Shown here: positions 63,448 through 64,000 of the stretch, piece after piece
Layout of the letters: every line of letters starts with the position of its first letter
How positions within the stretch are numbered: position 1 is the stretch's first letter
Assembly (NCBI RefSeq): GCF_046630445.1
Contig: NC_092336.1
Location: forward strand, 296,490,001 to 296,554,000
Length of the DNA stretch: 64,000 nt
Direction: 5' to 3'
Origin: Rutidosis leptorrhynchoides
Lineage: Eukaryota > Streptophyta > Magnoliopsida > Asterales > Asteraceae
Translations under genes and position numbers: made by a program
The notes under the pieces: generated by a model
The model's database searches: none
What the model was told of the DNA's origin: nothing
What the model saw: the letters and a program-made list of their open reading frames with translations, nothing else

Positions 63448-64000
63448 TCATTTTGCCAAGTTTCTAGGGATATATGATGTTCCCCTAATACGAGCCGTCG
63501 TTGTCCACATTGGTTTAGAAAAACCTGGTGGTTTAGAGGTTCCCGGGTCATTGTTACAACTTAAGGACTTCGGGGGTTGACGATACATATAAAGTTCATC
63601 GGGGTTGGAATTAGATTTCTCTATTTTTATGCCCTTTCCCTTATTATTTTCTTTTGCCTTTTTAAATTCAGTTGGGGTAATTTCTATAACATCATCGGAA
63701 TTCTCGTCGGAATCCGATTCATCGGAGAATTGGTAATCCTCCCAATATTTTGCTTCCTTGGCGGAAACACCATTGACCATAATTAACTTTGGTCGGTTGG
63801 TTGAGGATTTTCTTTTACTTAACCGTTTTATTATTTCCCCCACCGGTTCTATTTCTTCATCCGGTTCCGATTCTTCTTCCGGTTCCGATTCTTCTTCCGG
63901 TTCCGACTCTTCTTCCGGTTCCTCTTCGGGAACTTGTGAATCAGTCCACAATTCATTCCAATTTACATTTGACTCTTCATTATTATTAGGTGAGTCAATG
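63448..64000 (-). CDS. Acidic ORF upstream of the F-box ORF, 5' partial
   Basis: The frame is open to the window edge, so its start lies beyond 64000. It contains a perfect-looking EPEEES repeat (three units, encoded by the tandem ttccggttccgattcttc array at 63860-63920), then EIIKRLSKRKSS, an acidic stretch (SDESDSDENSDD), a basic patch (KKAKENNKGKGIKIEK) and a C-terminus TARIRGTSYIPRNLAK. It is predicted mostly disordered, and I know no matching family. Just past its stop, the +1 frame encodes a nuclear-localisation-like PKPKKKKRASRNK, so a frameshift may have cut a longer protein. It sits between the presumed 5' LTR and the F-box ORF, on the element's strand. Confidence 0.45.
   Translation of the reverse strand, partial: IDSPNNNEESNVNWNELWTDSQVPEEEPEEESEPEEESEPEEESEPDEEIEPVGEIIKRLSKRKSSTNRPKLIMVNGVSAKEAKYWEDYQFSDESDSDENSDDVIEITPTEFKKAKENNKGKGIKIEKSNSNPDELYMYRQPPKSLSCNNDPGTSKPPGFSKPMWTTTARIRGTSYIPRNLAK

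Larger units (their letters stand above)
48708..64000 (-). mobile_element. Tekay-type chromovirus (Ty3/gypsy), partial, with nested CACTA
   Basis: 3' LTR 48708-57630 (about 3.25 kb after removing the CACTA insertion), hairpin/PPT 57631-57666, gag-pol 57774-62246, then an upstream region with a PPT-like palindrome, an F-box ORF and an acidic ORF. No primer site or 5' LTR appears before 64000, so the 5' end is outside the window. The five bases GAACT at 48703-48707 are the probable left target-site copy; the right copy cannot be seen. Minus-strand LTR start: TGTAGTGACCCGAAC. Confidence 0.85.

Overview
This is a gene-poor, AT-rich stretch of plant nuclear DNA made almost entirely of nested transposable elements. 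LTR retrotransposons with initiator-Met-tRNA primer sites, a chromovirus polyprotein with a C-terminal chromodomain tail, a CACTA transposon with plant En/Spm-type coding exons, and a plant F-box family all point to a flowering plant. The LTR termini and the PPT region (AAATTTCGGGACGAAATTT followed by AACGGGTAGGTAC) look to me like Tekay/Del elements of Asteraceae; that is recall, not a search result. No ordinary host gene is supported except possibly one F-box gene, which itself appears to lie inside a retroelement.

Layout. 1-3655: degraded LTR fragments in both orientations with (TA)n, a 31-bp minisatellite, a 1.3-kb MULE-like element with 184-bp terminal inverted repeats, and (TAA)n. 3656-37813: a composite large non-autonomous retrotransposon (LARD-like) on the minus strand, arranged LTR-internal-LTR-internal-LTR (LTRs A, D, E) and flanked by the 5-bp duplication TCGAA. 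A complete 12.8-kb copy of the same family (LTRs B and C) is inserted in its first internal region in the opposite orientation, with its own duplication CGAAG. 37819-39372: unassigned flank. 39373-48707: part of a Tekay-type LTR, split at CAATA by a complete 7.0-kb element (called II here) with 2,436-bp LTRs and only a decayed 3' end of pol. 48708-64000: a minus-strand Tekay-type chromovirus running off the window. Its 3' LTR is split by a 5.7-kb CACTA element (TSD ATA). Its gag-pol is one long ORF ended early by a single TGA in the chromodomain tail, and upstream of gag lie an F-box/Sel1-like ORF and an acidic ORF.

How the parts relate. The LARD and element II lack reverse transcriptase and protease, so they must use proteins of autonomous relatives such as the chromovirus, with which they share the PPT-region hairpin. 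They also share an RNA-like signal with each other: a 23-bp stem with a 17-nt loop carrying the palindrome TTGATCAA, changed mostly by paired substitutions between the two families. This resembles a retroviral dimer-initiation stem-loop and is the most interesting observation in the window. I counted bases by eye; boundaries with TSDs are exact as read, while boundaries of decayed repeats are approximate.
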